Source of the DNA: Cocos nucifera
Lineage: Eukaryota; Streptophyta; Magnoliopsida; Arecales; Arecaceae
Direction of reading: 5' to 3'
Length of the DNA stretch: 64,000 bases
NCBI GenBank assembly: GCA_006176705.1
Contig: QRFJ01000503.1
Coordinates: 387,089-451,088, forward strand
Part shown: piece after piece, positions 22,552 to 33,640 of the stretch
Position numbering within the stretch: the stretch's first letter is position 1
How the letters are laid out: each line of letters begins with the position of its first letter
Translations under genes and position numbers: made by a program
The notes under the pieces: generated by a model
The model's input: only the letters and a program-made list of their open reading frames with translations
Told to the model about the DNA's origin: nothing
Database searches by the model: none

Positions 22552-23470
22552 GCACGTAGTTTTCGGGATCGTGGCCTCCACTAGCCTTTAAAATGAACAC
22601 AAGGCTTGACAAGCCGATCAAGGAGTTCAACAACTTCACCTTCCCCCCCCCCCTCTTGATCTCCCTCACTCTCTGGCAACACCACCTGTTTCCACTACAC
22701 CCACCAAAAGGGTAGTCGCTCCACCATCCGCATCTCTTGCATCATCTCTTGATATGTATCCCTTCGGCCTAGACAATATCTGATGGTTCGTGATGGGCGA
22801 CGACGACACTATGTTTGTCCCTGACAATCTCATTCGCATCCTCTCTCCCAATTCCACCACCACCAACCAGACTACATCAGCTTTATCTTCAAGAGCTACC
22901 TCCATACCATCTGCTTCTCCTATGACATGGTCTATTGGCAATGGTAGGTTCACCATCAGTCGCCCCCTCGCCGTCGCCCTCGTCCGCATGCAGGATAGCT
23001 GCATCCACTGCTATCCAGCTCTCTATGGTAGTGACAATCATGTCTAAGCTTGCATGTCGGAGCTCAGCGTTCCCCTCACCCGCTATCTGGGCTTCCACTA
23101 GTTCAACGTCTATGGGACCTGGTCGGCCTCCTTGCCACACACCTCGTGGCTCTGCTTGTCTTCCTCTGCCACCTCGACATCATCGAGCTTGTCTTTCCCA
23201 TTGCACCCTCCTATGCTGCCGCCCTCCACCGCATCTTCGATGGCCTTGTTCGCCTCGACTTTATGGCTATCTTCCAGCAGTCCATCTGCTATGAAGCTAG
23301 CCAACTCTGGATTGTGTCTATCTCCTAGGGCTTCGCCATCCAGGTGCGGGATCGAGGGGGAGCATAGCAGACGAGCCATGTAGAGGGATAGCTATGGGAC
23401 CCACTATCGAGGAGGATGTTGCCAGAGTTCGAGTCATAGAGGATGGAGCAAGCATTAGCAAAGACTTACA
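22552..23470. other. MULE C payload, right part (GC-rich, coding-like, unidentified)
   Basis: About 0.9 kb with raised GC and long overlapping open frames on both strands. Plus-strand frames include one ending 23,326 with a hydrophobic stretch (LVALLVFLCHLDIIELVF) and another spanning 22,790-23,047. Minus-strand frames (22,666-23,004, 22,889-23,140, 23,110-23,379) are acidic. Open frames in many phases are expected from GC-rich CT-biased DNA, so none is called as a gene. Captured host exon DNA is plausible given the MULE setting. Confidence 0.35.
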
Positions 23471-23712
23471 CTTACAAAAAAAACCCTATTCTTGGAGAAA
23501 AAGAGAAAGATGAGTGGAAAAAGAGGGAAGGTGAAAAGGGATTTGAATAGATTGTTTTTACTGATTTATTATGGATGGCAATTTGGTCATTTTATATTTC
23601 TGAAATGGTTTGAATAACATCGTTACATTTCAGGGGGTAAGTGTGGGTTTTGGAAACTAATGAGTGTAACTGTAATAAATGCAAATCTTAGGGAGGTTTT
23701 TGTAGTTTATCC

Positions 23713-23721
23713 AAAAAATAA
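23713..23721. repeat. 9-bp target-site duplication of MULE C, right copy
   Basis: AAAAAATAA, identical to 17,989-17,997. Confidence 0.85.
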
Positions 23722-23844
23722 ATAAAAGAAGAAATACAAAGAATGTGCCAATGGTTGTTGGTGCCGGCGATGGCCGGCCTATCTTACTTTATACCAATGA
23801 TTAGAAGCTAAAGCTTTCTATTATCTTCCACCAACACCAAGGCA

Positions 23845-23875
23845 TTCTCTCTCTCTTTCTCTCTCTCTCTCTCTA
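23845..23875. repeat. CT microsatellite
   Basis: About 15 CT units with one interruption; a counterpart lies in copy 2 at 24,475-24,502. Confidence 0.9.
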
Positions 23876-23885
23876 TAATTTTGGT

Positions 23886-24530
23886 GATCATATTTTAATC
23901 AATCTAATATTAGTGAAATGAAAAACAAGTGATTTAAATTGAAATGTGATGTTGACAAATTGGATGTTAAACATAATCTTAAGATGCTGCGTAAGCATGA
24001 CTCAAAAAAATGAATTGTGATTAGTTGAATTATGTGATGTATAGTTATAGCATTGTGCTAAGTGTAAGGTCAAAGTACATAAAAGTAATATATTACATTA
24101 ATTGATTATTTATGGCTCTTTCATGTTCATCAATATTTGCATTGAAAACAACAAAGCCTCTTAATTCTCAAATTTTTTCCATCTCAAGACGTTATGGCTA
24201 AAAACTTATCCAAAAAAAAAAACAAAAAGCCAAATGCCCCACCCTTTACAGCCCTCATTTTCACTCTTTGTGGTTTTAAATTTAGAAAAGAAAAATCTTT
24301 CTCTTTCTCTATGGTCAACAGAAGAATTCGATCAAAAAAATAAATAAAAGAAGAAAAACAAAAAATATGCCAGTGGTTACCGGTGCCGGCCATGATCGGA
24401 CAGCCGGCCTACCTTACTCTCTACCAGATTAGAAACTAAAGGTTTTTATGATCTTCCACCAGCACCAAGGCATGCTCTCTCTCTCTCTCTCTCTCTCTCT
24501 CTAATTTTGCTGATCATATTTCAATTTATG
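23886..24530. repeat. Tandem duplication, copy 2 (uninterrupted)
   Basis: This ~0.64 kb copy of copy 1 (17,556-17,997 plus 23,713-23,885) has no MULE. At 24,335-24,343 the target AAAAAATAA occurs once, so it serves as a natural empty site. It contains a second CT microsatellite at 24,475-24,502. No coding sequence. Confidence 0.8.
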
Positions 24531-27338
24531 AGATGTTCAAGGAATTTAGTTTGAATTACTGTTGTTTCAATTTTTGGAAATGTTTTCACTGTTACATAAT
24601 TGGAAATTTTAGAGATAGTTATCATGAAGCATTCAGTTTTTCTTCTTAAGCTGACTTCTTAAAGCATTTTAATTCAAGAGCATTTGCTATGCAATTGGGT
24701 TTGAAAGGCAGATTTCATGTTGATTCATAAAACTTATCTTCAATTGGTTTTGCAGAAATTCCGCACAAAATTCATATTATGCGTTTTAGACTTTCTAATA
24801 TTATTACGTAGATGATTCGTTAGCTGGCTAAACTGCAACCTGATATTTAAAGCTTGAAACTGAAATTTGCTATGCCTAGAACAGATTGGCATATCATTGG
24901 CTTGATTGGTAATGGTACTTGGTATTAAGCTACATGGAAGTTTCAAAGAAGCCTAAGTATAAGTTTCAATTTTGCTATCCATACAAGTCTGTTTATATTA
25001 AATTAAATCAAAATACATAGTCTGTTTTATAATGACAATTTGTACATATATAAATGCCCCTCTTTGAGCCATGACACATTCTAATAAGGCCTATAATCTT
25101 TTTTTAAATAAAAGGCATATTAGTTCCTATTGGAACTAAATCAAATAGGATTTGAATATTGAGTTGAGGCTGTTACAGGGGGAAATTAATGTTGATCGTG
25201 CAATAATTTATTCTTTGAATTGTGTTTTGTTGTTATTTTCTGTTGATTGTTTTGGGTGGGTTAATGAATTTATGATGCCCTCGTTTCCTAATTGCTTTCA
25301 ATTATGTAATGGCTGTTCAAATGGTTGGTTGATTTGATGTGGTGGTGTTCTACAGATATGGTTCCATTTTTATTTAGAGTCATCACATCGGGCAAGGTTC
25401 ATATGGTGAACACCAGCAAGGAAGGTAATAGGTGAAACCTCGAAAATACACAAGAAAAGCAAAAAAAAAAAAAAAAAAAAAAAAAATTGGATAGTGCCTA
25501 TGAGCTTATGCAATGCAATCGTTTCTTTATCAGTGGTGTTGTAGGTATTGGAAAAAGTTTTAATCTAGCTATTTAGATGAGTAATTTTTCTCATGTTGGC
25601 TGGAGAAATATAAAGAGTATAGATATTATGATGCAAACGATGTTGCTGAAGATGTGGACACTGATTTTTTTTGTTTAGTTTAAATAGACAATTTTTTTCT
25701 CAGTATTGATTTTCTTTTTCATAATTTGCAGCTTCTTTTTTTGTGTTGTTTTTTAAAGAGTTGATTTTAATGTTATCCATTTACCATAAGGATTAACTTT
25801 GATAATGTTAGAAGAGGAATTCGCTAAATAACCTTATAAGTCCTTTGACCAACTGCCTTGGCAGGAATATTGTTATAATTTTTGACCTCCGAAACAAATT
25901 CTCTTCAATGCTTATTGGCACTAGGTTTGTATTTGATTTAGTGCAGCTGAAAATGGTTTGTAATCTTTATTAGAGTGGTTGTTAGTTTATTAAACTAACT
26001 GAAAGATAGATTGAAATGATAGACACCAAATATAAGTAACATCTTTTTTTTCTTAACTTGATTGAATGTTTCAACAGCCTGCGAAGAGCTAAATTTCAAA
26101 ATTTATAATGATCCTGTTCACTATGTAGATGGATTATTTGAGTTTTTCTCAAGTGCCGCAGTATAATATAAAGCATGAAGACTCTTATAAACATAATCCT
26201 TTCTACTACTTTGTTTTCTAATATCCCTCAGAATCTGAATTTAGTGTAATTCGTTTCCTTCCAGATTTTGTAATTTAAAGGTTCTGATTGCATTTCTTTT
26301 TAAAAGAGGAGCAGATCCCTCCTTTAGCAGGATTCCATTTCTTCCTTTTGTAAAGCTTTGGATTGCAGTTTTTTGTCAGAAATTAGTCATTGGAAAAAAA
26401 GCCTCTATATTCTACAACCCTTGCCACTTTAAATGGATGCATTTGTTACTTTTTGTTTTTTTGTTTTGCCTATGTAAGACTAAAATTTCCGTGGTTTGTT
26501 CCTTTTTAATTCTATGCAATTGAAAGGCTTGGTAAAGAGACTTGCAAGTTGCACTAGAGTAACATGACTTGCTTGGTACTTTCTTATCCTGCCACAATTT
26601 TATCTTAAGGCAGTTTGCCTGACGTACCTATCTTGCTTCTTAACAATAAATGTGAATAGGCTCGATAAGTTGGACATTTGGTAAACTGGTTGGACATGTC
26701 GTGGAACAACTTGAATCAGGTGCGCTTCCGATATGGTGCTATTATATTTATAATCGTCCATAAATTTTTTGTATGAATGCGTTATTTGTCTAAATGGGGG
26801 AGTTGCTTTGCAGGTTCTGCTTTGGTTTGGTCTTTTTCTTCGTTTACGATTTTATGTTCAATAAGGCTACACAGATTATATTGTTCTGCCTCTCACCAGG
26901 ATCGTGTGTTTGTAACTGTTGGGACTTCTACTCGCTTATTACATTCTTTTAGTTACTTTTGAAAAGTCAATATCTTTTGCATAATGCGGTGGCCTGTTGT
27001 GGATTCTGCAAAAGCATGGGTTGTTAGATATATATTTGTTTAATGATGTATAGATGAGTTTAGATGGTAACAACACACTACATTAAAGAATTGAAACTAT
27101 ATTGATGTATCAACTTTGTAATTTACTTTTCCTTTTTTACGAACTTTTTTTTTTTTTTCAGCATGTTGTAAATCTCATATTAAATATTGTTCTTTTTTTT
27201 TGAAACATGTAAAATCTACGACTTCAAAAGCTATTATGGATCAAAGTTTGTTTCATTTTTTTCTTAAACTCATTTTTTTAATAGACTTACTGGCTTTCTA
27301 TTTCTCAAGTTCTCTCTCGCTCTCTTTTTTTTTTGAAA
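24531..27338. other. Long noncoding stretch, intron-like or intergenic
   Basis: AT-rich with a long poly-A run (25,460-25,486) and poly-T runs near 27,150 and 27,325. Near 26,900 a plus-strand frame reads DRVFVTVGT, the N-terminal motif of ALG13-type glycosyltransferase subunits, but the match stops after nine residues and no other part of that protein is seen. No supported gene. Confidence 0.35.
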
Positions 27339-27770
27339 ATGTCCCAATTTCTTTCTCCTGTTACTTCTAAGCTTTATGCTGCAAATTCATGCTTTAGAAT
27401 TGATGGGAGTGGTGGGGTTGTTGAGCGCTGGTTTCATAATAAGGCAGTCCTATACCTGGTTGACACGAGAAGCATTCAGTTCGATTGGCATTATTCATTC
27501 TTCTACGAGTCTCTACATGCTTATGTCATATCAAATCTCCAGGCATTTTCCGTAAGAACTTTTAATCCCAAGTTGTTGCGACCTATTGAGGCTATCGTGC
27601 ACCCAGGAAAGGAATATTTTGGCAATCAAGGCGTTTCTGATCAGCGATCTCTGTTTCATGGCTATAAAATGTTGAGATACAGTGAGATACTGGTGATCTG
27701 GGTGGGCGGCCAACGCTCAGATGAATCTAGATCTCAACCAGAATATTTTGGCATCTTTGCTAATATATAG
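27339..27770 (+). CDS. Hypothetical 143-residue ORF, unrecognised
   Basis: The longest plus-strand ORF outside the transposons, from ATG at 27,339 to TAG at 27,768-27,770. I do not recognise the protein. It is mixed in composition (features such as FRIDGSGGVVERWF and LLRPIEAIVHPGKEYFG), with no signal peptide, clear membrane segment or known motif. A CT/T-rich tract (27,308-27,334) precedes it and could be a promoter element or a splice polypyrimidine tract, though no AG follows it directly. Locally higher GC (27,400-27,730) sets it apart from its surroundings. It may be a real short gene, an exon fragment of the transcription unit starting at 7,870, or chance. A polyadenylation-like aataaaaa lies downstream at 28,231. 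Confidence 0.3.
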   Translation: MSQFLSPVTSKLYAANSCFRIDGSGGVVERWFHNKAVLYLVDTRSIQFDWHYSFFYESLHAYVISNLQAFSVRTFNPKLLRPIEAIVHPGKEYFGNQGVSDQRSLFHGYKMLRYSEILVIWVGGQRSDESRSQPEYFGIFANI

Positions 27771-28449
27771 GAGCCAAGATTAGAGATAACTTTACTGTTT
27801 TACTAAAACTTAGATTTAGCACCGTTTTTAGTCATGGGCGTCTCGTTTACGTTTTTTTTAAAGGACTGATTTAAGGTGGGGAAGGAACAAAAAAAAAGAG
27901 AGAGTATTTTATGTATTTTGGGAAAAAAAAAGGGGAACGGTTGGAGAATGTCGGGCTTGCGTTGCCGACAAAGAAGCCTCGTGGAATCCTGTGAGGCGTG
28001 ATTTGCAAGGAAGAGCGACGCCCCAGGGGAATGGCAAGTCCTTGGGTGGGTGTGTTTCAAGCGTCGGGTTGGATCAGTTCCGTTTAATTTATTCCGATTC
28101 TAATCACGGATCAAGCGCATCTTGCAATTTGCGCTTGTTTGGATGTTGGGCACCACTTACGGCGACGGATGCTCTGTGGGTAGAGTGGTGAGGCATGATA
28201 AAACACTTTACATGTAATGGGTTATCTTGTAATAAAAATCGGCAGATCTTTCCGCTAGATGAAATACTCCTGTCATCCAAAAAGGCTCATAATCTCTCTT
28301 GACGAAGTGCTTCGTATTTATGTTCCAAGAGTAAATAAGACTGGTATAAAGTTATTTTTAATTTTATCGATATTAGTCCTTAAAATTTTTTTGTACTTTA
28401 TTAGTTTCTGCCTTTTCACATTTACACAGGAATTCTTGTAAAGTTAATC
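27771..28449. other. Unassigned stretch, partly GC-richer
   Basis: 27,930-28,190 has higher GC, lacks long ORFs and is followed by aataaaaa at 28,231, which would suit a transcript 3' end on the plus strand. No domain or RNA family recognised. Confidence 0.3.
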
Positions 28450-28579
28450 GGGTCGTTGGCTTGGGCATAAGAACAAAGAAAGAAGAAAATAGAATTTTAA
28501 ATATACACCCAAACACAAAGTATGGGGACCTTAGAAAAGCATCAGCATGTAACAAATTCAAAAGCTCCCAATGAACTGT

Positions 28580-28813
28580 CTACCCATAGAGAATAGGAAA
28601 ATCTTCTTCTAAGACTCTCCCTGCCAGCCAATCAGCCACTTGATTCCCCTCCTTTCTAATATGAAAAATTTTAATTGCTTGTAAGCATGCCTTCAAATCT
28701 TTCAAAATAGGATCAGCATCATACCTAGGCCACTTTATAAAAGTACTTGAATCTCCTTCAGCCATATTTGGGTAGCATTGCAAGAGAAGAGAGCATGATA
28801 CATTCCCAACCAA
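28580..28813 (-). pseudogene. LINE RNase H domain remnant
   Basis: The frame reads ...DADPILKDLKACLQAIKIF then HIRKEGNQVADWLA. This is the C-terminal half of the plant LINE/RNase H (RVT_3) domain, whose conserved end is the 'H-x-R-x3-N-x-x-AD-LA' motif seen here. It is the last domain of the LINE ORF2. The upstream active-site part is degraded. Confidence 0.75.
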
Positions 28814-29397
28814 GCACCGTATAATTCTGCAGTAATAAAAGAATAAGAAGAAGGTAATTGTTTACCAGCAGGAAATAAAAGCAGCATATGTTTTATTTCC
28901 TATCTTGGCTCCGCCAAAATTAACCTTTAGGACTCCTAGGGGAGGGGCTATCCAAGTAAAGGATATTTGAACCCAGCGTCTAAAAAAGGTTTAGCCCAGT
29001 TCCTTGACTGAGTTCCAAAGGTACCAGTTTTAGTAGTAAGCTGATCATTGTGATACCTATAGACCATTCTGATTGTGTCCCTTGGGGAGAAGGTTTGCTG
29101 TTGGAATAGTTTTTGATTTCTTGCAAACTAAATCATGGAGGCCATATAAGCATAACTGGATTTTACCCCCTCCTCTACATCGGCTTTGGTAAAAAATACA
29201 ACTAAGCTCGGCAAAGAATCAGGTATAAAACTTATATTCAGACAATTATTCAAGGCTCGCCAAAAATACTGTGCATAGCGGCAATCAATTATGACATGTT
29301 AAACATTTTCCTCCATATGTATACATAAACCACAATTCACTTGTTGGGCTGGAATAATACCCCTGTCATGCAGCAAAGAGTTGCAAGGAAGCCTTCT

Positions 29398-30530
29398 TCA
29401 AGCTAGTTTCCACCAGAAGAATTGCACCCTCAATGGTACCTTCAGCTTCCAGACCCACTTGAAGTGAGCACCATGTGGGGCAATACCTTCATTTTCTACC
29501 AATTTACATATTTCTTTTAGTGGCACATCGAAAGCCCTAATGGCATCCCAGCACAACTGATCAGACCAAAACCCTCTAGGTAAAGGAATACAGGAAGTCA
29601 TGTTCATCATCTCAGTGCTCAAAGAAAAGGCCAGCCGATGCGAATCCCAGCACCTGTCGGGGGTGATAAAATCAGCCACTTTCATGGTATCCCAGTTTAC
29701 CTCCACATTAATATATGTTGGGCAGAGTTTATCCAAGGCTCGGAGCAAGCAATCAAATTACTCCCATCAGCTCTAACCCACTGAATATGACATTGAACCA
29801 TGGCACCATAGTAATTGAATAATTGATTTTCCCCCATATTGTAGAGGCCCTCCTTGGTTTATTATACTTGACCCATTGTCCCTGAAACTCGTACTTAGCA
29901 CTCACCATCTGGGACCATAACAAATGAGGGTTTAAACCTACCTGGGCTACCAATTTGCATAACATAGCCTACTGCCTGGTTCTCAACTAGTGAAAGCCCA
30001 ACCCACCATTTTCTTTTGATTGGCAATAACCTCTTAGGATAGCAAATGGAGCCCATGGTGGTCTGATTGATGCCTCCATAAAAATGCCCGAAGCTCCTTT
30101 TCCATGTTTTTGATCACCGACATGGGAACAACAATTGAAGACATGGCATAGACAGGAATGGAGGATAGAATTGAAGCTTGAAAGGTAGCTCTGCCAGCTT
30201 GTGATAAAGCCTTTCATTTCCAGCTAGCCATTTACCTCCCATTCTATCCATAAGAAAGTTAAAATCATTCTTCTTCCGAGGCGAGGCGTACCTGATATAG
30301 GCACCCCAAGGCAATTCTAAATCCCATACTTAATGGCCATCTGAAATAGATGTTGAATTTGAGCTTGATGGTTGACCATGTAGCTGGACTGAAAATGATA
30401 TGGGATTTTGCTGTATTGATCATCTATCCAGATATAACACAATAGGCTTCAATTAGAGCTTTTAAGAAGAATGCATTTTTGACCCTAACTTTAGCAACAA
30501 GCAAACTGTCATCAACAAATAATAAATGAG
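29398..30530 (-). pseudogene. LINE RT C-terminus and zf-RVT remnant
   Basis: At 30,493-30,530 the minus strand reads SHLLFVDDSLLVAKV, the catalytic box of non-LTR reverse transcriptases (FVDD intact). Further left come thumb and connection segments (30,114-30,314, 29,987-30,217, 29,753-29,965) in changing frames. At 29,398-29,748 is a zf-RVT-like end with the diagnostic WVWKLKVPLRVQFFWWKLA. Frame changes between these pieces show that it is broken. Confidence 0.75.
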
Positions 30531-30788
30531 AGATGGATGGGCCATCTGGAGAACGTTGATAAACTTTTGACATTTAACTTTCTACTGCATGATGAAGAAA
30601 GCATGATAGCATTTGGGTACAGGATATGAAAAGATATGGTGATAAAGGAAAACCCTGTCCACAAATCAATTTGTAGGTGTACCATTGATTAGCAAAGCTA
30701 GGTGAGGATCCACCACATAGGCCCTAATCCATTGAATAAAGGTATCATTAAAATTTAATAAATGAAGCACTTGAAGCAGAAAATGCCA

Positions 30789-31088
30789 TCAAATTTTATC
30801 ATATGCCTTCTCTATGTCTACTTTGATTAACATCAAACTTTTTATTCTTGAAACATTAAGCTGAGAATGCATAAGTTCTTGATCCATAAGGATGTCATGA
30901 GTGATGCTCCTCTCCTGAATGAAAGCTCCTTGAGCAGGAGAGATAAGGGATGGCAAGATAGGTTGAATTCTATGAGCAATAATTTTTGTAATGATCTTAT
31001 AAATTATGTTACATAAGCTTATAGGTCGGTAGTCACTACCTCTTGAGGGGTTGGGAATATGAGGATAATGTATGTTTGACTCTAGCAA
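30789..31088 (-). pseudogene. LINE reverse transcriptase fingers/palm remnant
   Basis: The frame reads SDYRPISLCNIIYKIITKII, then QGAFIQERSITHDILM, then LIKVDIEKAYDKI. These are the standard plant L1 RT blocks, including the first catalytic aspartate (KVDIEKAYD). The open part ends just before the usual V-W-F continuation, at a stop. Confidence 0.85.
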
Positions 31089-31660
31089 TATGGCAGATGA
31101 CCAATGGAGAAAAAATGCTTTATGGCCTTTATAACATCATATTTTACTGCGGTCTGAAACTCTCTAAAGAAGAGATATTGGTAACCAGGGCCTTCTCAGG
31201 ATGAAGACTCATGATTGCCTTCTTAATTTCTTATTTAATTACCCTTCAACTAGTTTTTCATTTTAAGCCTCACTTGCTTTATTTTGCATTTAAGGCACAA
31301 GGTTGACTCCATCTCATTTTGAAATGTTCCACCAACATTTTCTTTATGACTTCCCTTTCTTCAACTCTAACTCCCTATTCATTGTACATCATACTGATTC
31401 TATTTCTTCTCCTTCTTAACATCGTTGATCTATGATAAAATTTAGTGTTAAGATCATCCTCCTTCATCCACAAAATTATTAAATTTTGGCACTACAATAT
31501 GTCTTGCATTTGGAGATTCCTATGATATTTACTAATCAGTTGTAGGAACTTAATATGCTCCTCCTTGGTCAAGGCCCCATCTTCCATTTCCTTCATTTAA
31601 AGTAGCATAATAGGATTTTGAAGCTCCTCCCCTTTACTAAATAAATTCCCGACCCTTCTT

Positions 31661-32125
31661 TTAACCCATCTTTTTTAAGGCCAACTTTATTTTAGTTAGC
31701 ATCATAAACAGCTTAATCTCAGGAGAATGTTGTCCCTCTAAATTCCAAGTATTTTTAACAACTTCATAAACCCCCAGACCCATCATCCAAAATTTTTCAA
31801 ATTTGAATGGAGCTCGCCCTTTGCAACATTTGTTTTGCAAAGAGATAAGTATTGGATAGTGATCTGAAGCATATCTCATCAGCTGATTAACCTAATCTTC
31901 CATAGCAAAGAATCTATTCAGCCATTCCCACACTCTTCCTAATCCAAGTCTGTTATTACACCAAGTAAAATTAAGTCCTTCAAACCCCAGATCAATGAGA
32001 TCATTTGTGCGGATACATGTTCTGAACTCCCAAATATCTCTATCCAGCTTAAAAGATTTTTCTCCTTTTTTATCCTCTCCATTGAGAACAAAATTGAAAT
32101 CCCTACTAATAAGAAAGGTAACCAT
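31661..32125 (-). pseudogene. LINE AP-endonuclease remnant
   Basis: The rightmost frame (31,892-32,125) reads RDFNFVLNGEDKKG (GDFN expected, G now R) and ends LGLGRVWEWLNRFFAME. The adjacent frame (31,661-31,879) carries the SDHYPILI box of the endonuclease active site. These match the C-terminal half of APE-type endonucleases, which nick target DNA for LINE insertion. The two boxes are in different frames. Confidence 0.75.
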
Positions 32126-32975
32126 AATTGTTGTACTAGATTGATGGAATCCTAAATTTTTTTTTTTTCCATCCCATTTGTACTTGCATAAGTAACTGCT
32201 AATATCAATGACATACTAGCCTAGGAAGACATTTAGAGACTTGGTTAGGTACCCTCTTCCCCTTGGGATCTACCACTTAGATGAACTCCCACCTCCTTGA
32301 TTATTCTGAGCAACACCCTTTGGCATGTCTCATTGAGATTTCTTTAGTAAATCGTAAAATTGTGAGACATGTTGAGAGTGAGTTGTTTGAATATTACTTT
32401 TGTTGGTTGGTTGAATTTCAACTGCTACCATGCTTGTGATCCCTTCATTTATAGCCCCTTTCTTCCAATTTTCTATCGAGCTACTGGAATTTATCATTAC
32501 TATCTTTCGGGTCTTCCCCATCTCTACAGCACCATAGACTATAATTCATTTGAGGGTTGTTACTGTTCTGCCATATTTTAATTCTTTGTAAGAATAATAA
32601 GTTTAGATTGCGGCGATTCAGAACCTAGGAAAGTGTTGGCTCTTATCTTTGGAGGTGATCTCTTGCGCTTCTCCTTCTACACCATAAGTTGAGATGCTGT
32701 CCTTTTGCCTCCTTGTGGCCACAACAATTTTCATCGGTTGAGCCTCCTCTGCTATGTTGCTTTCCTTGCTTAATGGATCAAATTTTGATGGCTTCACGAA
32801 GGACTTTTGATGCTCCTATTTTGGATTATCTTTGAACTGGGACCTCTTCATTGGCTTTTGACCTATGACCATGCCATTGTCCTTGAAGTTATCGATAGAG
32901 GAAGATTAGTAGAGTAGCTTCATGCGGGCTCAGATTGAAAAGGCACTCTCATAGCTGAATCCATGGCCCAAACAA

Positions 32976-33600
32976 CTATCTATCTAGCTCGATATCAGCC
33001 TCCCTTCCACACCCATACTTCTCCACTCCCAATTTAATTTTCCCACAATTATAACAAATCTCTAACAAATCCTCCAAAATAAACAACTGCCATATGGTTT
33101 TTCCTTTTAGAGGTACTTTGGTACCAAGACATATGCTTTTAGAAAGATCAATTTGCACACATACTCTTACAAACCCCATTGTAGTATTCTTGGTTGTCCA
33201 TTTATCCAAGAACAGGGGCTTCCCTGCCATAGCTGCAATTTTTATTATCATAACATCATCCTATATTTGTAGAGGAAGATTCGAAAGTCTTAGCCATAGA
33301 GAAGCATACATAATCTGATCACATCCCGGCCTGAACTCTTGTGTCCATCCTTCCATTGCCAATAACTCTCCAGCCAAAGATCACAACTCTCTTTCTAAAA
33401 TCCTCTGCTTAGCCTCCTCGGATGAAAGATTGAACAGCAGCAACCTATCGGACAGCAGGAGAACTTGCAACTCCCCCTCAACATTCCACCACAGTCTCAT
33501 CTCTTTCTAAACAAAATAGGAAATCGTTTCCCCAAAAACCTACCAATAATGGCCGCCTTCCACTTTAGACTTACCCGATCTCTATGTCTCCATATTCAAA
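32976..33600 (-). pseudogene. LINE ORF1 remnant (DUF4283-like with zinc knuckle)
   Basis: Minus-strand frames read AGKPLFLDKWTTKN, then VRVCVQIDLSKSICLGTKV, then EICYNCGKI, the usual order of the RNA-binding ORF1 protein of plant LINEs ending in a CCHC knuckle. The N-terminal WKAAIIGRFLGKRF block is at about 33,540-33,580. Stops separate these pieces. Confidence 0.7.
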
Positions 33601-33640
33601 GACTATCATCTGAGAAAACCTTGCTTCTAACACTATAATA

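Larger units (their letters stand above)
17998..23712. mobile_element. MULE C: long-TIR Mutator-like element with a nested chromovirus
   Basis: The left terminus GGATAAATTATAAAAGCC and right terminus (inverse: GGATAAACTACAAAAACC) match, and both continue to 'AAGATT' at bases 24-29. Weaker similarity runs inward to a shared 'AAAATGACCAAA' motif (18,173 on the left; inverse ending 23,593 on the right), giving arms of about 190 and 136 bp. The TSD is AAAAAATAA on both sides. The unoccupied paralogous site at 24,335-24,343 confirms the boundaries. Without the chromovirus (18,517-22,546 plus one TSD copy) the element is about 1.7 kb. Its payload is two GC-rich, coding-like segments with no transposase, so it is non-autonomous and may be another Pack-MULE. 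Confidence 0.85.
23713..23885. repeat. Tandem duplication, copy 1, right part
   Basis: Continues copy 1 after MULE C: the 'aataaaagaagaaatacaaa', 'ggtgccgg' and 'accaaggcat' blocks, then a CT microsatellite, match 24,335-24,520. The first nine bases are the TSD. Confidence 0.8.
28450..33640 (-). mobile_element. L1-type LINE, 3' portion (degenerate)
   Basis: Reading leftward on the minus strand, the order is an ORF1 zinc-knuckle region, AP endonuclease, reverse transcriptase, zf-RVT and RNase H: the layout of plant L1 LINEs. Stops and frameshifts occur throughout. The 3' end near 28,450 is approximate because no clean poly-A tail (poly-T on the plus strand) is visible. At 33,641 the LINE is cut by the Angela copia element; its 5' part probably continues from 44,175. 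Confidence 0.8.

Noticed and set aside
22666..23383. Overlapping ORFs on both strands in the MULE payload
   Set aside because: No frame stands out from the others and no protein family is recognised; annotated only as a coding-like segment.
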